Assembly (NCBI RefSeq): GCF_026013565.1
Contig: NZ_JAPDOB010000001.1
Location: forward strand, 248,001-312,000
Length of the DNA: 64,000 nt
Source: Sphingomonas arvum
GTDB lineage: Bacteria > Pseudomonadota > Alphaproteobacteria > Sphingomonadales > Sphingomonadaceae
Direction of reading: 5' to 3'
Positions 45,731-54,769 of this stretch are shown in pieces. Position 1 is the first letter of the stretch; each line of letters starts with the position of its first letter. The notes under the pieces were generated by a model that worked only from the letters and a program-made list of their open reading frames with translations, was not told the DNA's origin and did no database searches. The translations under genes were made by a program, and so were the position numbers.

Positions 45731-46099
45731 TCACTTCTGCTCATTTAGGCCGAAGATGCGACCATCCGGAGCCCGGAAGTGACGATAGGCATAGCCCATC
45801 TCCGGAACGCGGGTGATCTCACCAAGTAGCTCGCCGCCGGCAGCCTCAACTTCGGCCGAGGCCGCCGCGACGTCATCTACTCGGAAGCCGAAAGCGAGGG
45901 TGCCATTGTAGCCATAGGGCGGCACGGTTGCGGGAGTGTAGAGTTCGAGCAGCGTTCCGTTCGCCATCTGGAACACGGCGATACCATCCGTTTCCATCAT
46001 CGGGGTCAGCCCAAAACTGGTCATATAGAACTTCTTGGTGGCCCTAAATGCGCTCTGTTCAAGAGTGATCGCGTGCCAGGTAATACCTTCGACCCTCAT
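45731..46099 (-). CDS. VOC (glyoxalase-fold) family protein
   Basis: A 122-residue vicinal-oxygen-chelate protein: 'VEGITWHAITLEQSAFRATKKFYMTSFGL' begins the first beta-alpha-beta-beta-beta unit, 'GTLLELYTP' and 'FRAPDGRIFGL' follow. Metal-ligand positions His9 and Glu52 look plausible. Members include dioxygenases, isomerases and resistance proteins. Last gene of a five-gene reverse operon with a LigB-type dioxygenase. Confidence 0.8.
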   Translation of the reverse strand: MRVEGITWHAITLEQSAFRATKKFYMTSFGLTPMMETDGIAVFQMANGTLLELYTPATVPPYGYNGTLAFGFRVDDVAAASAEVEAAGGELLGEITRVPEMGYAYRHFRAPDGRIFGLNEQK

Positions 46100-46122
46100 C
46101 GTGGTATTCCTTTCAGAGCCGC

Positions 46123-46698
46123 TCAGTGGACCAGGCGGAAGCCGCTGACTGGACCGTAACCCTGGACGAACCCGAGCTTGATGTTGAGCACCGCGAGCGG
46201 CTCGAGCAGGCGGGCAGCGGACAGGGGGCCGGCATCGATCGGATCAAAGCCGATAGCCTCGACCATGCTCAGCACCTGCGCTTTGGCATCAGCATCGTCG
46301 CCAGCGACGAGACCCGCGAGCTTCTCGCCACTAATTTCACCAGTCGCCATGGCGCTTGCGAAGGCGGTATTGAAGGCTTTGACGACCTTCGCTGCGGGCA
46401 AAGCCTTCTGGAGCTCCTCTGCCCCGCTGGTGGTGCGCGTGTCCACGGCGAGTTCCATGCTGGGCGTCAGTGCATTGGTGGCGTCGATGACGACCTTGCC
46501 GTTAACGGCAGAGCCGAGCTGCCCAGCCACGTTCTGGACTTCGCCGAAGGGAACGGCGAAGACAACGACCTCGGCAGTAGTGACTGCTTCAGTGACGTCC
46601 TCGGCCCGGCCCAACGCGCGAACCTGATGACCGATGCGAGACAAGCCGGATTGCAGTGCGGAGCCCACGTTCCCTCTGCCGATAATGACGATGTCCAT
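46123..46698 (-). CDS. NADP-dependent (F420-type) oxidoreductase
   Basis: A 191-residue Rossmann protein of the NADPH:F420-oxidoreductase-like family (NAD_binding_9/F420_oxidored). 'MDIVIIGRGNVGSALQSGLSRIGHQV' is the nucleotide loop; 'KVVIDATNALTP' and 'VKAFNTAFA' are typical. Since F420 is not expected in sphingomonads, it probably uses NAD(P)H with another acceptor. Sits between the DoxX and VOC genes. Confidence 0.82.
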   Translation of the reverse strand: MDIVIIGRGNVGSALQSGLSRIGHQVRALGRAEDVTEAVTTAEVVVFAVPFGEVQNVAGQLGSAVNGKVVIDATNALTPSMELAVDTRTTSGAEELQKALPAAKVVKAFNTAFASAMATGEISGEKLAGLVAGDDADAKAQVLSMVEAIGFDPIDAGPLSAARLLEPLAVLNIKLGFVQGYGPVSGFRLVH

Positions 46699-46727
46699 TC
46701 TTTTCCTCCTTCAACTCGGGCCTGCGC

Positions 46728-47126
46728 TCAGGCGGCGGTGCGGTTCCGGCGAAGGCTGTCCAGGCTCCATGCGCCCGGACCGGTGAAAATCAGGACGAAG
46801 AACGCGAAGCAGAACATGATCGCCGGCTCGCCCTGGTTGAGCGCGGGCCAGAAGCCCTGAGTTGCATGGCCAAGGAAGTAAGCGGCGGCCATGGTTCCGG
46901 AAGCCAGGAACGCTGCCGGGCGAGTGAACAGGCCGAGCAGGATTAGCGTACCGGTGACGATCTCAATCACCCCCGCCGCGACGATGATCGGAGGCAGCGG
47001 GCCCGGCATCGGCATGGCAGCAGGAAAGGCGAAGAACTTCATCGTGGCGTGTTCGATCATAAGCAGCGATGTGATGATGCGAAGGGCAGCGATCGCCTGC
47101 GGCGCATAGCGGTCGAGTTTGGACAT
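46728..47126 (-). CDS. DoxX-family membrane protein
   Basis: A 132-residue protein with four hydrophobic helices ('ALRIITSLLMIEHATMKFF', 'IIVAAGVIEIVTGTLILLGLF', 'AFLASGTMAAAYFLGH', 'PAIMFCFAFFVLIF'). DoxX relatives accompany oxidoreductases and redox stress operons. Middle gene of the LigB-VOC operon. Confidence 0.85.
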   Translation of the reverse strand: MSKLDRYAPQAIAALRIITSLLMIEHATMKFFAFPAAMPMPGPLPPIIVAAGVIEIVTGTLILLGLFTRPAAFLASGTMAAAYFLGHATQGFWPALNQGEPAIMFCFAFFVLIFTGPGAWSLDSLRRNRTAA

Positions 47127-47156
47127 GGGTATCTCCTGAAGTGGCTTGAACTCGGG

Positions 47157-47981
47157 TTATTGGACGCTCGGCACATTGCCAAAGCGGAAGCTCGACGCGG
47201 TGATCCGGCCGAACAGGTCCTTCTGGTGGTAGACGAGGGCGCCGCTTTCCTCCTCTGCCGCACCCACCACCGCCACCAGCGGGATCAGGTGATCCTCTTT
47301 GGGGTGCGCGGCGCGGGCAAGCGGGGCTTGCTCCCAATGCAGCAGGTGCTCCGTCCGCTCGTTCGCAGGTCCAGCAACCAACGTTTGCTGGAGCCAGGCG
47401 TCGAACTGGCGTGACGGCTCAACGCCCTCGACGCCCCGCGCCTCGCGCAGATTGTGGTAGCTGAGCCCACTGCCGATGATGAGCACGCCCTCGTCCCGCA
47501 GCGGGGCAAGCAGGCGCCCGAGCTGCAGGTGAAGTGCCGGATCGTAGCTGCGGTCGATCGAGAGCTGGACCAGCGGAATGTCTTCGCCCGGGTAGAGCGG
47601 CTTCATGATGCTGAAAGTGCCATGATCGAAGCCGCGATCCGGGTCGAGCCGTGCTCCAATGCCGCCGGCACCAAGCAACTCCTGCACCCGCTTCGCCAAC
47701 GCGGGGGAGCCCGGCGCCTTATAACGAATGTGGTAGGTGTGCTCGGGGAAACCCGAATAGTCGTAGACCATGCCCGGCTGCTCGCCGGACGAGATGGCAA
47801 AGCCATTCTCCTCCCAGTGTCCGGAGATGACGAGCACCGCACGCGGCGCGTCGTTCAGCTCCTTGCGGATGTCGAGCAGCGACTGCTCGAGCTGGTCGAA
47901 GGTGCGGCGGAACGGGCCGTCGAGGTAGGGCCAGGGACCTCCACCGTGGCTGATGAAATAGGTGGGAAGACGAGTGCTCAT
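47157..47981 (-). CDS. LigB/YgiD-type extradiol dioxygenase
   Basis: A 274-residue class III extradiol ring-cleavage dioxygenase like DODA/YgiD. Iron ligands expected at His in YFISHGGGPW and His in ISGHWEENG, with 'FDHGTFSIMKPLYP' and 'GSGLSYHNLRE' as further family motifs. ATG 47981 with AGGAG upstream overlaps the preceding gene stop by 4 nt. Acts on catechol-type substrates; which one is not evident. Confidence 0.88.
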   Translation of the reverse strand: MSTRLPTYFISHGGGPWPYLDGPFRRTFDQLEQSLLDIRKELNDAPRAVLVISGHWEENGFAISSGEQPGMVYDYSGFPEHTYHIRYKAPGSPALAKRVQELLGAGGIGARLDPDRGFDHGTFSIMKPLYPGEDIPLVQLSIDRSYDPALHLQLGRLLAPLRDEGVLIIGSGLSYHNLREARGVEGVEPSRQFDAWLQQTLVAGPANERTEHLLHWEQAPLARAAHPKEDHLIPLVAVVGAAEEESGALVYHQKDLFGRITASSFRFGNVPSVQ

Positions 47982-48322
47982 CGGTATTCTCCTGAAATGG
48001 AGGACCAGCGCCAATCGAAGGACAGGGGCGCCTCGCGGAAGGCAAAGCGATCAAGGTGGCTAGCGACCGCTTTTTTGACGCCCTCCAGCTGCTCTTCGGT
48101 GGAGGCGATCACGACGGATTCCAGCGCCGTGTCTCCGGCTCGGAGGGTCACTGACGCATCCTCTGGATAGCTCTTTCCAAAAGCCATTCTTGGGAAGACT
48201 ATCTTACCCTCGCCGGGCGTGAAAACGACTTCCAGATTGTGCGACCAATGCTTGCAAAGCTGTTGCAAGTATCGGCTGGCATTCGCCGTTGGCACCATCG
48301 CGGTTGAGGAATAAGCGGTCAC
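47978..48322 (-). CDS. DUF2218-family protein
   Basis: A 114-residue protein with 'ANASRYLQQLCKHWSHNLEVVF' and a predicted alpha/beta sandwich ending 'REAPLSFDWRW', matching DUF2218, a family without an established function that often neighbours iron or redox genes. GTG start with GGAGAG. First gene of the operon. Confidence 0.75.
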   Translation of the reverse strand: MTAYSSTAMVPTANASRYLQQLCKHWSHNLEVVFTPGEGKIVFPRMAFGKSYPEDASVTLRAGDTALESVVIASTEEQLEGVKKAVASHLDRFAFREAPLSFDWRWSSISGEYR

Positions 48323-48389
48323 TTCGTCTCTCCACTACGCTGTTCGTGAGCGGAGATACGCCCGGCAGGGTGCCACCAACAGAGATAAA

Positions 48390-48408
48390 AGATCGATCGG
48401 ATCTATCT
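48390..48408. promoter_or_regulatory. Palindromic operator candidate upstream of the DUF2218 operon
   Basis: AGATCGATCGGATCTATCT pairs at 8 of 9 symmetric positions around a central base, and ACAGA/TCTGT-like sequence extends it outwards. It falls in the spacer of a possible reverse promoter (TTGTTA…TTTTAT) about 70 nt before the start codon. The cognate regulator is not adjacent. The remainder of 48323-48606 shows no gene. Confidence 0.5.
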
Positions 48409-48606
48409 GTAACAACGATAGGTCGTGATGGCCACAATCAACCGCGGCCAACGCGTCTGCTCACCGCCCATGCCTCACCCTGCCGAGCGTTATTCCAGGA
48501 CGATGCTTTAAATGAGCGAACTCGACCACGGGAGGCGCTGCACGAAGGTTGCTTCCCGACGGCGAAGCTCAGCCCGGCTGATCTGGCATAGACAGGTCCG
48601 GACCTG

Positions 48607-49680
48607 CTAGGTCGGCAACCCGGCAGAAACTTGCCGCTGCTCCTTAAGTGCACTCCAGGCCGCAATAAAGATTGCGCCTGCAAGTGGACCTGCAACAACT
48701 CCGCTAAGACCCATAAGGCTGATGCCGCCAAGGGTGGTAACGAGCACCATCCAATCCGGCATTCCGACATCGCGTCCGACTAGGATGGGCCGGAGCAGGT
48801 TGTCGATAAGGCCAATCACGAACACGCCCGACAGAACCACGACAACAGCCTGCCACAACTCGCCCGTGGCGAAGAGGAAAATGGCGATCGGCGCCCAGAT
48901 GATCGCCGGGCCGACTGCCGGCAACAAAGCCGCGACCGCCATCACCACACCCCAGAGCAGAGGCGCTTGTAGACCGACGAGCCAGAACGTGGCTGCGCCC
49001 AATGCGCCTTGCACCAGCGCAACGACACCCGACCCCTTGATGGTTGCTCTCACCACGATCACGCACTTGCTCGCGATATGGTCGGCCAATTGGGGACGTA
49101 GCGGCATGGCGGTGACGATGGCTCGCCCGAGTGGGTCACCGTCCCTGATCATGAAGAACGTGAGATAGAGCCCGACCCCAAGGGATAGGAGAAAAGCAGC
49201 CGCATTTGCCCCAAGCGTGAAGGCTTGTCGGGCCATAGCGCTCGCGCTCGTCGTAAGCGCTTGTTCGATGCGTCCTTGGATAAGCTGAAGTGTGCCAAGG
49301 CCCGAGCTATTCAGCATGCGTTGCAGCCTGGCAGGGAGAGCGTCGTGCAGCTGCTGAAAGTAGGCGCCCACATCAATGCGGCCGCTACTCAGTTGGTCTT
49401 GGAGTGCGGCAGCCTGCTGAGCAACCAGGCTCGCTAAGATAATCGCCGGAATCACCAGAGCAACTATCACCACCATGAAGGTTGCCGCTGCCGCCCTCGA
49501 TGGGCGCTCAGGCCAGCGAGCCAACATGCGCTTGAACAACGGCTGGAAGAGTATCCCGGCCAGAACTGCCCACAACATGGCCGCCCTGAAGCGCCATACC
49601 ACCAAGCTCAGGATGACTGTTGCAGAAGCAACCAGCAGGTAAAGTCCTGCTCGCTCCAGGCGCTCTCGATCTGTCGTCAT
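48607..49680 (-). CDS. AI-2E-transporter/PerM family permease
   Basis: A 357-residue membrane protein with about eight helices; 'GDPLGRAIVTAMP', 'VQGALGAATFWLVGLQAPLLWGVV' and 'LIDNLLRPILVGRDVGMPDWMVLVTTLGGI' are characteristic. Known family roles include autoinducer export and Na+/H+ antiport, so the substrate is open. ATG 49680 (MTTDRERLERAG) was preferred to one 66 nt upstream. It diverges from the efflux operon. Confidence 0.85.
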   Translation of the reverse strand: MTTDRERLERAGLYLLVASATVILSLVVWRFRAAMLWAVLAGILFQPLFKRMLARWPERPSRAAAATFMVVIVALVIPAIILASLVAQQAAALQDQLSSGRIDVGAYFQQLHDALPARLQRMLNSSGLGTLQLIQGRIEQALTTSASAMARQAFTLGANAAAFLLSLGVGLYLTFFMIRDGDPLGRAIVTAMPLRPQLADHIASKCVIVVRATIKGSGVVALVQGALGAATFWLVGLQAPLLWGVVMAVAALLPAVGPAIIWAPIAIFLFATGELWQAVVVVLSGVFVIGLIDNLLRPILVGRDVGMPDWMVLVTTLGGISLMGLSGVVAGPLAGAIFIAAWSALKEQRQVSAGLPT

Positions 49681-49912
49681 GATGGACGTGGCATTGGATG
49701 TATTTGCCGGCCTGGCAACTGCATTCCCTCCTCTTCGAACACGCAAGTCGCCGCTGTCTGGCTGTGAGCAGGCGCCGACAGTGTTCGAAGCTCAGACCTC
49801 CAAGTTCGGCTTCCGTCCAAGCCGAATGGGTCGTCATCCGATTGCGCCGGATCGGTTTGGATAGGGCTTGCAAGATCGCAAACCCCAACTTAGATGCGCG
49901 CCTTCAAGAACT

Positions 49913-49931
49913 GAACGATACCGTATAGTTC
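49913..49931. promoter_or_regulatory. Candidate TetR operator before the efflux operon
   Basis: GAACGATACCGTATAGTTC is a 19-bp palindrome (GAAC-ATAC-c-GTAT-GTTC, one mismatched pair) ending 14 nt before the GTG of the first efflux gene, downstream of a possible promoter (TTGCAA at 49868, TAGATG at 49891, spacing 17). Size and symmetry suit a TetR-family dimer. Confidence 0.65.
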
Positions 49932-49945
49932 CGAAAGGCTGCGCT

Positions 49946-51061
49946 GTGTTAGAGACGAAGATCGAAGGTGGCGAAGAGGTCCGTTCCTCGCGCAAGTGGG
50001 TGAAACCGGCCGTGCTTGGCGGGGCCCTTTTAATAATTGCAGGCGGTGGCTACGGTTACTCGGACTACCGAGCGAACGGTCAGTTCATCCAGTCCACCAA
50101 CGATGCGTTCGTTCAGGCCGACCAGACCGTGGTTGCCGCCAAGCTCGGCGGTTACGTCAAGGCTGTGCCGGTTCGCGAGAACCAGCAGCTTGCCGCCGGA
50201 ACATTGCTGATCGAGATCGATCCAACCGACTACCAGACGCGGATCAGCCAGGCCGAAGCGCAGATCGAAACGGCTCTTGCTTCCTCGCGCACCACCCGCG
50301 CGTCCCTTGCAGAAGCGCGGGCGGGCGTCGATCAGGCCGCGGCCGCCCTTCGGACCGCTGAGGCAGACCTTGCCTTCGCAAATCGTGAGGTTGCTCGGTA
50401 CCGACCGCTCGTTGCCAGCGGCGCGGAGCCGGCGAGTGCGCTGAGCAATCTCATAGCGCAGCGTGACAAGGCGTCGGGTCAAGTCGGGGGCTCACGAGCC
50501 TCCCTGGTTGCGGCACGGCGCAAGCTGGTCACGATCGGTGCGCAAGGAGGGCAATCCGAAGCGGAAGCGGGCGTAGCGCGCACGCAGCGAGCGGCAGCGT
50601 TGAACGACCTTGCGAACACTCGTCTGCGCGCTCCGCTGGCAGGCCGGGTAGCGAACGTCAGCGCTCGGCCGGGGCAGCTCGTCCAGCCCGGCCAGCGTTT
50701 GATGACCATCGTTCCTAGTGACGACATCTACATTCAGGCAAATTTCAAGGAGACGCAGATCGGGCTGATGCGTCCCGGTCAGCCCGTCACCATCAAGGTC
50801 GATGCCCTTTCCGGCATTGAATTGAAGGGCGACGTTGAAAGCATCACGCCTGGGACCGGCGCCAATTTCTCGGTCATTCCGCCGCAGAATGCGACCGGCA
50901 ACTTCACTAAGATCGTGCAGCGAGTGCCTGTACGCATCCGCGTGCACATGGGGCCGGCGATCCGTCGCCTCCTCGTGCCCGGCCTGTCCGCCGAAGTGGA
51001 GGTGGACACGCGAGGCGCCAAGGGTGAGCTGAAGCGGATCCGGGCGGAAGCGAGGCGCTGA
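49946..51061 (+). CDS. EmrA/HlyD-type membrane fusion protein
   Basis: A 371-residue periplasmic adaptor. One N-terminal membrane helix (about 24-42), a lipoyl/barrel-sandwich segment (VVAAKLGGYVKAVPVRENQQL), a long helical hairpin (about 95-215) and the C-terminal barrel (TRLRAPLAGRVANVSARPGQLV). It bridges the inner-membrane MFS pump and the outer-membrane channel. GTG 49946 is preceded by AAAGG. It overlaps the next gene by one nt (TGATG). Confidence 0.9.
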   Translation: MLETKIEGGEEVRSSRKWVKPAVLGGALLIIAGGGYGYSDYRANGQFIQSTNDAFVQADQTVVAAKLGGYVKAVPVRENQQLAAGTLLIEIDPTDYQTRISQAEAQIETALASSRTTRASLAEARAGVDQAAAALRTAEADLAFANREVARYRPLVASGAEPASALSNLIAQRDKASGQVGGSRASLVAARRKLVTIGAQGGQSEAEAGVARTQRAAALNDLANTRLRAPLAGRVANVSARPGQLVQPGQRLMTIVPSDDIYIQANFKETQIGLMRPGQPVTIKVDALSGIELKGDVESITPGTGANFSVIPPQNATGNFTKIVQRVPVRIRVHMGPAIRRLLVPGLSAEVEVDTRGAKGELKRIRAEARR

Positions 51062-52620
51062 TGCCCGCCGCCGTCCTCCCCGTACCAACCAGCGTCGCCG
51101 AGCGTCGGGCGAGCACCCGTGACTGGCTTGCCGTAGCGGCGGGCGCGATCGGCAGTTTCATGGCGACGCTCGACATCTCGATCGTCAACTCGGCGCTTCC
51201 GACCATTCAGGGTGAGATCGGGGCCTCGGCGAGCGAAGGTACCTGGATCGCGACATCGTACCTGGTCGCGGAGATCGTCGTGATACCGCTGACTGGATGG
51301 CTGGAACGGGTTTTCGGCTTGCGGCGCTTCCTGCTGATCGCGGCCGTGCTCTTCACCGGCTTCTCCGTTCTTTGCGGCTTCGCCGGCGACCTCACGACCA
51401 TGATCATCGGCCGCACGGGGCAGGGCTTTACCGGGGGAGCGATGATACCCACGGCCATGACCATCATTGCGACGCGACTGCCACCGTCGCAGCAGCCGAT
51501 CGGCACGGCCCTCTTCGGCTCCACCGTCATCCTTGGACCTGTCTTTGGTCCGCTCATCGGTGGTTGGCTGACCGAGGCAATGAGCTGGCACTACGCCTTC
51601 TTCCTCAACGTGCCGATCTGCCTTGGGCTGATGATTTTCCTCCTGATCGGTTTGCCCTCGGACCGCCCCAACTGGAGCGCACTGCGGGAGGCCGACTGGC
51701 TGGGCATCGCCGGCATGGCAATCGGCCTAGGTAGTTTCACCGTCGTGCTCGAGGAGGGGCACCGCGAGCAGTGGTTCGATAGTGCTCTGATAACCCAGCT
51801 TTCAGCGCTTGCGATCGTTGGGTTCGTCCTGATCGGCATCGGGCAGCTCACAGCGAAGCGTCCGGTCATTCGCCTTGCACTTATGCGGCAGCGTCAATTC
51901 GCCTCCGTGATTGTGATGGCGCTTGCCACGGGCGTAGTCCTCTACGGAGCCTCGTACGTCATCCCTCAATTCCTTGCCGGGATTGCCGGGTACAATGCGA
52001 TGCAAGCGGGACAGGTGGTCTTCCTATCCGGCCTTCCCGCCATGCTGGCGATGCCGCTCCTACCAATTGCCATGAAGTATCTCGATGTGCGGGTGGCGGT
52101 TGCGGGCGGCTTCCTGCTGATGGCCTTTGCCACCTGGATCAACAACGGACTGACCGCTGCGTCGGCGGGAAGTGAGTTCACGATCTCGCAGCTGATTCTC
52201 GGATTCGGCCAGGTCCTGGCCATGATCTTTCTCAACCAGGCAGCCATCAGTGCTGTCGATCCGGCTGACGCAGGTGACGCCTCGGGTCTGTTCAACGCAG
52301 CCCGGAACCTCGGCGGATCCGTGGGGCTGGCTGTGCTCGCGACGCTGCGGGACGAGAGGACCGAGTTCCACCGCTGGAACCTGCATTCCGGCGTGCAGTG
52401 GAACGATATCCAGGTGCAGGACTATTTTAGCGGGCTCGTCAGCCAGTTCGGCAGCCTTGATGCGGCGTACCAAGCGCTCGATGGCACGATCACGCGTGAA
52501 GCAGTGGTCATGGCTTTCAATGACTCGTTCACCTTCATCACGTGGGTGATCGTCACTGCAGTATCCCTAACCCTTTTCCTCAAGCCGCTGCCGAAGGGCG
52601 GCGCCATGGTGATGCACTGA
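51061..52620 (+). CDS. DHA2-family (EmrB-type) drug efflux MFS transporter
   Basis: A 519-residue proton-driven multidrug exporter with 14 predicted helices. The start of the first helix reads 'FMATLDISIVNSALPTIQGEIGAS', the DHA2 signature; 'GRTGQGFTGGAMIPTAMTII' and 'LFGSTVILGPVFGPLIGGWL' (antiporter motif C) follow. Translationally coupled both to the adaptor before it and to the outer-membrane channel after it. Confidence 0.92.
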   Translation: MPAAVLPVPTSVAERRASTRDWLAVAAGAIGSFMATLDISIVNSALPTIQGEIGASASEGTWIATSYLVAEIVVIPLTGWLERVFGLRRFLLIAAVLFTGFSVLCGFAGDLTTMIIGRTGQGFTGGAMIPTAMTIIATRLPPSQQPIGTALFGSTVILGPVFGPLIGGWLTEAMSWHYAFFLNVPICLGLMIFLLIGLPSDRPNWSALREADWLGIAGMAIGLGSFTVVLEEGHREQWFDSALITQLSALAIVGFVLIGIGQLTAKRPVIRLALMRQRQFASVIVMALATGVVLYGASYVIPQFLAGIAGYNAMQAGQVVFLSGLPAMLAMPLLPIAMKYLDVRVAVAGGFLLMAFATWINNGLTAASAGSEFTISQLILGFGQVLAMIFLNQAAISAVDPADAGDASGLFNAARNLGGSVGLAVLATLRDERTEFHRWNLHSGVQWNDIQVQDYFSGLVSQFGSLDAAYQALDGTITREAVVMAFNDSFTFITWVIVTAVSLTLFLKPLPKGGAMVMH

Positions 52621-54014
52621 TGACTCGTCTTCTTCTCGTCTCCTCCGCTGCTGCCCTTGCACTGGCAGGCTGCGCAGCCGGCCCCGACTACGGCCTTCCG
52701 AGAACTCCGGCCCCGATCGCCGCAGAACGAGGTACCTTCGCGCGGGCCAACCAAGGGGAGGTGGCATCCGAACCCGCCGCTCGCTGGTGGGAGGCTTTGA
52801 ACGACGCAAGCCTGAACGCGCTCGTCGCAGAAGGCCTTTCGAAAGCGCCTTCTCTGAAAGCGGCGGCGGCACGAGTCCGCCAGGCCCGAGCAGCTCTGGG
52901 AGAGGCCCGCACCATCGGGCTGCCAACCGCCGGCGCTTCCGCCACGGCTATCGGCGCGCATCTGCCGGACGGAGGTCCGATCCAGAACGGCGTACTCTAC
53001 AGCCTTGGGGCAGATGCCTCATGGGAGGTCGACCTGTGGGGCGCTCGGCGGCGTGGCACCGAACAGGAAACGGCGCAGGTTGGAACCGCGCAGGCTCGCC
53101 TCGCCGATGCGCAGGTCACGTTGTCCTCTGACATCGCGCGCACCTACGTGGCGCTTCGGGCCAATCAGACGTCGCAAGCCTTGCTGGAACAGCAAGCGGC
53201 GATTGACGCAGAGCTCGTGCAGCTTGCCGCCCAGCGCTACCGCGCTGGAACGACGCCGGCGCAGACCGTGGGAGGTGCCCGCGCTACGGCAGCGAGGACC
53301 GCCGGCCAGCTTGCCCAATCCAACGCTGAACGGCAGGTCTTGCTCGACAAGCTCGCGCTACTGACCGGTTCCGAGCCAGGCTCGCTTGACGCACGGCTTG
53401 GTCCCGCTTCAGTCCCGCTGCCGCCGGCGTCCGTCGCGGTCGGAGATCCCACGGGCCTACTCCGCCGACGTCCAGACATTCGCATCGCTGAGCGGCAACT
53501 CGCATCGGCAACTGCGCAGGTCGGCATCGATGTTGCCAAGCAGTTTCCGAAGGTCAGCTTCATGGGCCTGATCGGCTTGGGAGGATCTGGTCCAACAGAC
53601 GCCTTTGACCCGAGTAACCTGACTGCCCTCGCTCTCCCCCGTATCAACTGGTCCTTTCTCGATTTTGGCCGCAACAAGGCTCGAGTGCGCGGTTCGGAAG
53701 CCGCACGAGATGCCGCCGAGGCAGAGTACCGACAACAGGTGCTAGCCGCACTGCAGGATGCCGAAGCCTCTCTCACTCGCTTCGGTTCCAGGCGGATCGA
53801 ACTCGCGCAGGCCTCAACCTCATCTGGGCACGTGGGCTCGGTCGCGAGGTTGCAAGCCCAGCGCGCTAGAGCCGGGACCATTGCACAGGCCGATGCGCTC
53901 GAAGCCAGGCGGCGCCAGTTCGACGCCGAGCTCGCCGAGGTGGAAGCCCGAAGCGCGCTTACGATCTCCTATATCGACCTTTCCAAGGCGCTTGGGCTAG
54001 GCTGGCGGACCTGA
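52620..54014 (+). CDS. NodT-family outer-membrane efflux lipoprotein
   Basis: A 464-residue TolC-like factor. Lipobox LALAGC (Cys18), then 'PDYGLPRTP', 'WWEALNDASLNALVAEGL' and two repeated coiled-coil barrels ('SLGADASWEVDLWGARRRGTE', 'LLRRRPDIRIAERQLASATAQVG'). It forms the outer-membrane duct of the tripartite pump. The start overlaps the pump's stop, and its stop overlaps the TetR start (both TGATG). Confidence 0.93.
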   Translation: MTRLLLVSSAAALALAGCAAGPDYGLPRTPAPIAAERGTFARANQGEVASEPAARWWEALNDASLNALVAEGLSKAPSLKAAAARVRQARAALGEARTIGLPTAGASATAIGAHLPDGGPIQNGVLYSLGADASWEVDLWGARRRGTEQETAQVGTAQARLADAQVTLSSDIARTYVALRANQTSQALLEQQAAIDAELVQLAAQRYRAGTTPAQTVGGARATAARTAGQLAQSNAERQVLLDKLALLTGSEPGSLDARLGPASVPLPPASVAVGDPTGLLRRRPDIRIAERQLASATAQVGIDVAKQFPKVSFMGLIGLGGSGPTDAFDPSNLTALALPRINWSFLDFGRNKARVRGSEAARDAAEAEYRQQVLAALQDAEASLTRFGSRRIELAQASTSSGHVGSVARLQAQRARAGTIAQADALEARRRQFDAELAEVEARSALTISYIDLSKALGLGWRT

Positions 54015-54655
54015 TGAACGCGAAGGCTGTTTTGGAAAGCGCTCCCAAGTCTCGCGGCGGTCGCCCACCCGCAGAGGCGGCCGCCCTTATCGCCGAACGA
54101 ATCCTTGGCGCAGCCTGGACCATTGTTCTTGAGCACGGACCCGACGGCCTAAGCTTCGATCGGCTTGCCGTGGTTGCCGGAGCAGGGAAGGCAACGATCT
54201 ACGCGCGGTTTCCGAGCAAGGTCGAGCTTGCGCGTGCGATCCTCGAACATCGCCTCAGGTCATTTGAGCAGCAGTTCGAGAGCGACATCCCGATGGGTGA
54301 GACCCTCGAAGAGGAACTTGCGTTGCTTGCGGAGCGCGTCGCGTCATTGATGACTGCTTCGGAAGGCCGTGCGCTCGAACGGATGATCGATTGGTTGGAC
54401 TTAGCCGATCCCATTGTTGGTGAAGAGGCTCGAGACTGGCTTTACGGCCGCTCGACGGAAATGATTGCTCACCATCTTACGCAAATTGCATCGAAGTGGT
54501 GCGTGCCCGTAAAGCAACCCGAGTTCATCGCCCAGCTCTGGCTGGAAAGTGTATTTGGCCACGCGCGAATGCGGCGGAAAACGGATGATGCATTCGACTG
54601 GGCCCGTCGCCATGCAAGGGTCTTCAAGCGGGCACTGGCGCTAGCTCAAGATTGA
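54014..54655 (+). CDS. TetR-family repressor of the efflux operon
   Basis: A 213-residue regulator. The N-terminal helix-turn-helix ('ERILGAAWTIVLEHGPDGLSFDRLAVVAGAGKATIYARFPSK', in pieces) is standard, and the C-terminal domain (about 85-205) resembles TetR_C. It is the last gene of the operon it probably controls, giving autoregulation through the palindrome at 49913-49931 (inference). An inverted-repeat terminator follows. Confidence 0.88.
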   Translation: MNAKAVLESAPKSRGGRPPAEAAALIAERILGAAWTIVLEHGPDGLSFDRLAVVAGAGKATIYARFPSKVELARAILEHRLRSFEQQFESDIPMGETLEEELALLAERVASLMTASEGRALERMIDWLDLADPIVGEEARDWLYGRSTEMIAHHLTQIASKWCVPVKQPEFIAQLWLESVFGHARMRRKTDDAFDWARRHARVFKRALALAQD

Positions 54656-54710
54656 ACATCTGGAGCTTCCATCCCCTGCTCGGCACAGCCTTCCCCAGGA
54701 AGATCTCCCG

Positions 54711-54754
54711 GCAGCAGCAAGGGGCTTTCGCGTGCGGGCCCCTCCTTCTGCTGC
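54711..54754. terminator. Convergent-gene terminator hairpin
   Basis: The arms GCAGCAG / CTGCTGC and inner GGGGC / GCCCC form a long interrupted stem between the tetR gene and the convergent alpha/beta hydrolase. Confidence 0.6.
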
Positions 54755-54769
54755 TTTGCAACTTCGGCC

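Noticed and set aside
49868-49945. Longer N-terminus of the efflux adaptor starting at 49868
   Set aside because: It would run through the palindromic operator candidate and the promoter; the GTG at 49946 has its own AAAGG and gives a normal adaptor N-terminus.
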